Assembly: GCA_910586955.1 (NCBI GenBank)
Contig: CAJUMM010000012.1
Span: forward strand, 1-22,631
Source of the DNA: an uncultured Lachnospiraceae bacterium
GTDB taxonomy: Bacteria > Bacillota > Clostridia > Lachnospirales > Lachnospiraceae
Direction of reading: 5' to 3'
DNA: 22,631 bases
Position 1 is the stretch's first letter. Each line of letters opens with the position of its first letter. A model generated the notes under the pieces. It searched no databases. It was not told the origin of the DNA and saw only the letters and a program-made list of their open reading frames with translations. Shown here piece by piece: positions 21,692 through 22,631 of the stretch. Both the position numbers and the translations under genes were made by a program.

Positions 21692-22631
21692 ATGGGTATG
21701 AGGAAAAACATTTTAATGAACATGTCGGTGGGTGTTTTGTCAATGTGTCTTTTTGGGGGAACTGTTTCCGGAATTAGTGCCGGCAATACATCTGTAGATA
21801 CTTGTGAAACAGCGGAAACTCCTGAAACGGCCGCAGCGGAAACGGCTTCCGGTCAGGTTTCCATGAGCGATGCTGTATCTAAATATGTGACTCAGGTGAT
21901 GGCTGCGCCTGAACAAAATGTATCCGCTGTATCGGAACAGAATACAGAAAGCACAAAAGAGACCGTGGTGGCCCATTACTGGTGCAGCTGCGGCTTCCAT
22001 ACAACGGACAAGAAAGAACTTATGAAACATACGGTTGAAGGCAATCGTGAGGGTGGCGTTCTTCACAGCTACAATACAACCTACAGACCGGCAGAAGATT
22101 CTGAAGACAAGACGGCGACAGAGGTACAGAGTCCTAAGGGTACCATGGTACGCGTATGTCAGTGCAAGGAACATTTCGTTATGGAAGGCGACTGGAAGAC
22201 GGAATGGAGAAAACATGTAATAAATGTACATCGCGGAAGCTGTCACTGGGCGGACAATGAATTTACCGAAGAAGAAATGAGAAAGGCTTGGCCGGAGGAT
22301 TTTGAAGACGAAATGGTTGAAGATACGTCTGAGAAAGAGGCAGCAGAGCAGGCCGCAAAAGAGCAGGCGGAGCGCGAGGCGGCAGAGCAGGCGGCAAGAG
22401 AGCAGGCGGAGCGCGAGGCGGCTGAGAAGGCGGCAAAAGAGCAGGCGGAGCGTGAGGCGGCAGAGCAGGCAGCGAGAGAGCAGGCGGAGCGTGAGGCGGC
22501 AGAGCAGGCGGCAAGAGAGCAGGCGGAGCGTGAGGCAACAGAGCAGGCGGCAAGAGAGCAGGCGGAGCGTGAGGCAGCAGAGCAGGCGGCAAGAGAGCAG
22601 GCGGAGCGCGAGGCGGCTGAGAAGGCGGCAA
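21692..22631 (+). CDS. Secreted protein with two Cys/His modules and 13-residue repeats (3' end outside window)
   Basis: The frame is open from ATG 21692 to the window edge (313 codons seen). AGAGGT lies eight bases before the ATG; ATG 21698 is an alternative. The N terminus is a signal peptide (basic MRKN, hydrophobic core, likely cleavage after ISA); no lipobox is seen. A Ser/Thr/Glu-rich linker leads to two modules with finger-like Cys/His spacing: CSCGFHTTDKKELMKH with a later His, and VCQC followed by WRKHVINVH and a further Cys-His. After an acidic linker come seven full copies of a 13-residue unit (consensus AAEQAAREQAERE) and part of an eighth, predicted to be a long charged helix. 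I do not recognise the family. A C-terminal anchor or catalytic domain may lie beyond the window. Confidence 0.8.
   Translation, partial: MGMRKNILMNMSVGVLSMCLFGGTVSGISAGNTSVDTCETAETPETAAAETASGQVSMSDAVSKYVTQVMAAPEQNVSAVSEQNTESTKETVVAHYWCSCGFHTTDKKELMKHTVEGNREGGVLHSYNTTYRPAEDSEDKTATEVQSPKGTMVRVCQCKEHFVMEGDWKTEWRKHVINVHRGSCHWADNEFTEEEMRKAWPEDFEDEMVEDTSEKEAAEQAAKEQAEREAAEQAAREQAEREAAEKAAKEQAEREAAEQAAREQAEREAAEQAAREQAEREATEQAAREQAEREAAEQAAREQAEREAAEKAA
22340..22631 (+). repeat. 39-bp tandem repeats encoding AAEQAAREQAERE
   Basis: Seven complete 39-bp units start at 22340, 22379, 22418, 22457, 22496, 22535 and 22574, and an eighth begins at 22613 and runs off the end. Units keep the reading frame and differ mostly at synonymous sites (GCG/GCA, CGC/CGT), plus AAEK/AAKE and ATEQ variants. 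Copy number probably varies between strains. Confidence 0.95.

Noticed and set aside
22263..22631. Proline-rich minus-strand frame (APPALLPPALLP-type repeats)
   Set aside because: It is the reverse complement of the 39-bp repeats of the plus-strand secreted protein, which has a start, ribosome site and signal peptide.
1..22631. CRISPR array, tRNA/rRNA genes, phage or complete insertion sequence
   Set aside because: No repeat-spacer pattern, cloverleaf with anticodon, rRNA-like segment, integrase or full transposase was seen. The four-way element at 13747-13870 lacks tRNA features such as a T-loop or CCA end.

Overview
The window looks like a chromosomal segment from an anaerobic Gram-positive of class Clostridia, most likely Lachnospiraceae. 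The supporting evidence is a single-chain pyruvate:ferredoxin oxidoreductase with its own strong promoter, an hrcA-grpE-dnaK-dnaJ operon under a perfect CIRCE operator, consistent AGGAGG-type ribosome binding sites, sigma-A-like promoters and U-tract terminators. The family assignment is inferred from gene content and style, not from a marker gene. No rRNA, tRNA, CRISPR array, phage or complete insertion sequence was seen.

Layout. (1) 1-1128: C-terminal part of a VWA-domain protein of the NorD/CobT type, cut by the window edge. (2) 1303-1530: a 75-residue protein of unknown function, followed by a terminator. (3) 1598-6634: a promoter and a tight six-gene set: iron-dependent alcohol dehydrogenase, FucU-type sugar mutarotase, UPF0303/haem-degrading-domain protein, ureidoglycolate-lyase-like cupin, ROK repressor and Gfo/Idh/MocA dehydrogenase. 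It resembles a sugar or sugar-acid catabolic operon with its own regulator but no transporter or kinase. (4) 6731-9107: a second 75-residue protein, 56% identical to the first without gaps, then a PAP2 phosphatase and a long flotillin, ending at a terminator. (5) 9211-17099: the protein-quality-control block. clpB faces left and hrcA-grpE-dnaK-dnaJ faces right from a shared 268-bp divergent control region. (6) 17100-17951: mostly non-coding, with a short Rpn-like reading frame on the minus strand, a GC-rich palindromic island and the por promoter. (7) 17952-21488: pyruvate:ferredoxin oxidoreductase with terminator. (8) 21692-end: a secreted protein with two Cys/His modules and 39-bp (13-residue) tandem repeats, running off the window.

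How the genes work together. HrcA binding CIRCE should repress its own operon, and DnaK-DnaJ-GrpE with ClpB forms the classical disaggregation machine. The clpB leader is unusual. It has a terminator-like hairpin between promoter and gene, a possible second promoter inside that hairpin, a segment able to pair with the clpB ribosome binding site, and a degenerate CIRCE across the core promoter.

The best candidates for something undescribed are the clpB leader, the 124-nt four-way-junction-like element between grpE and dnaK, and the secreted Cys/His-module repeat protein. None is proven here; all come from reading the sequence by eye.
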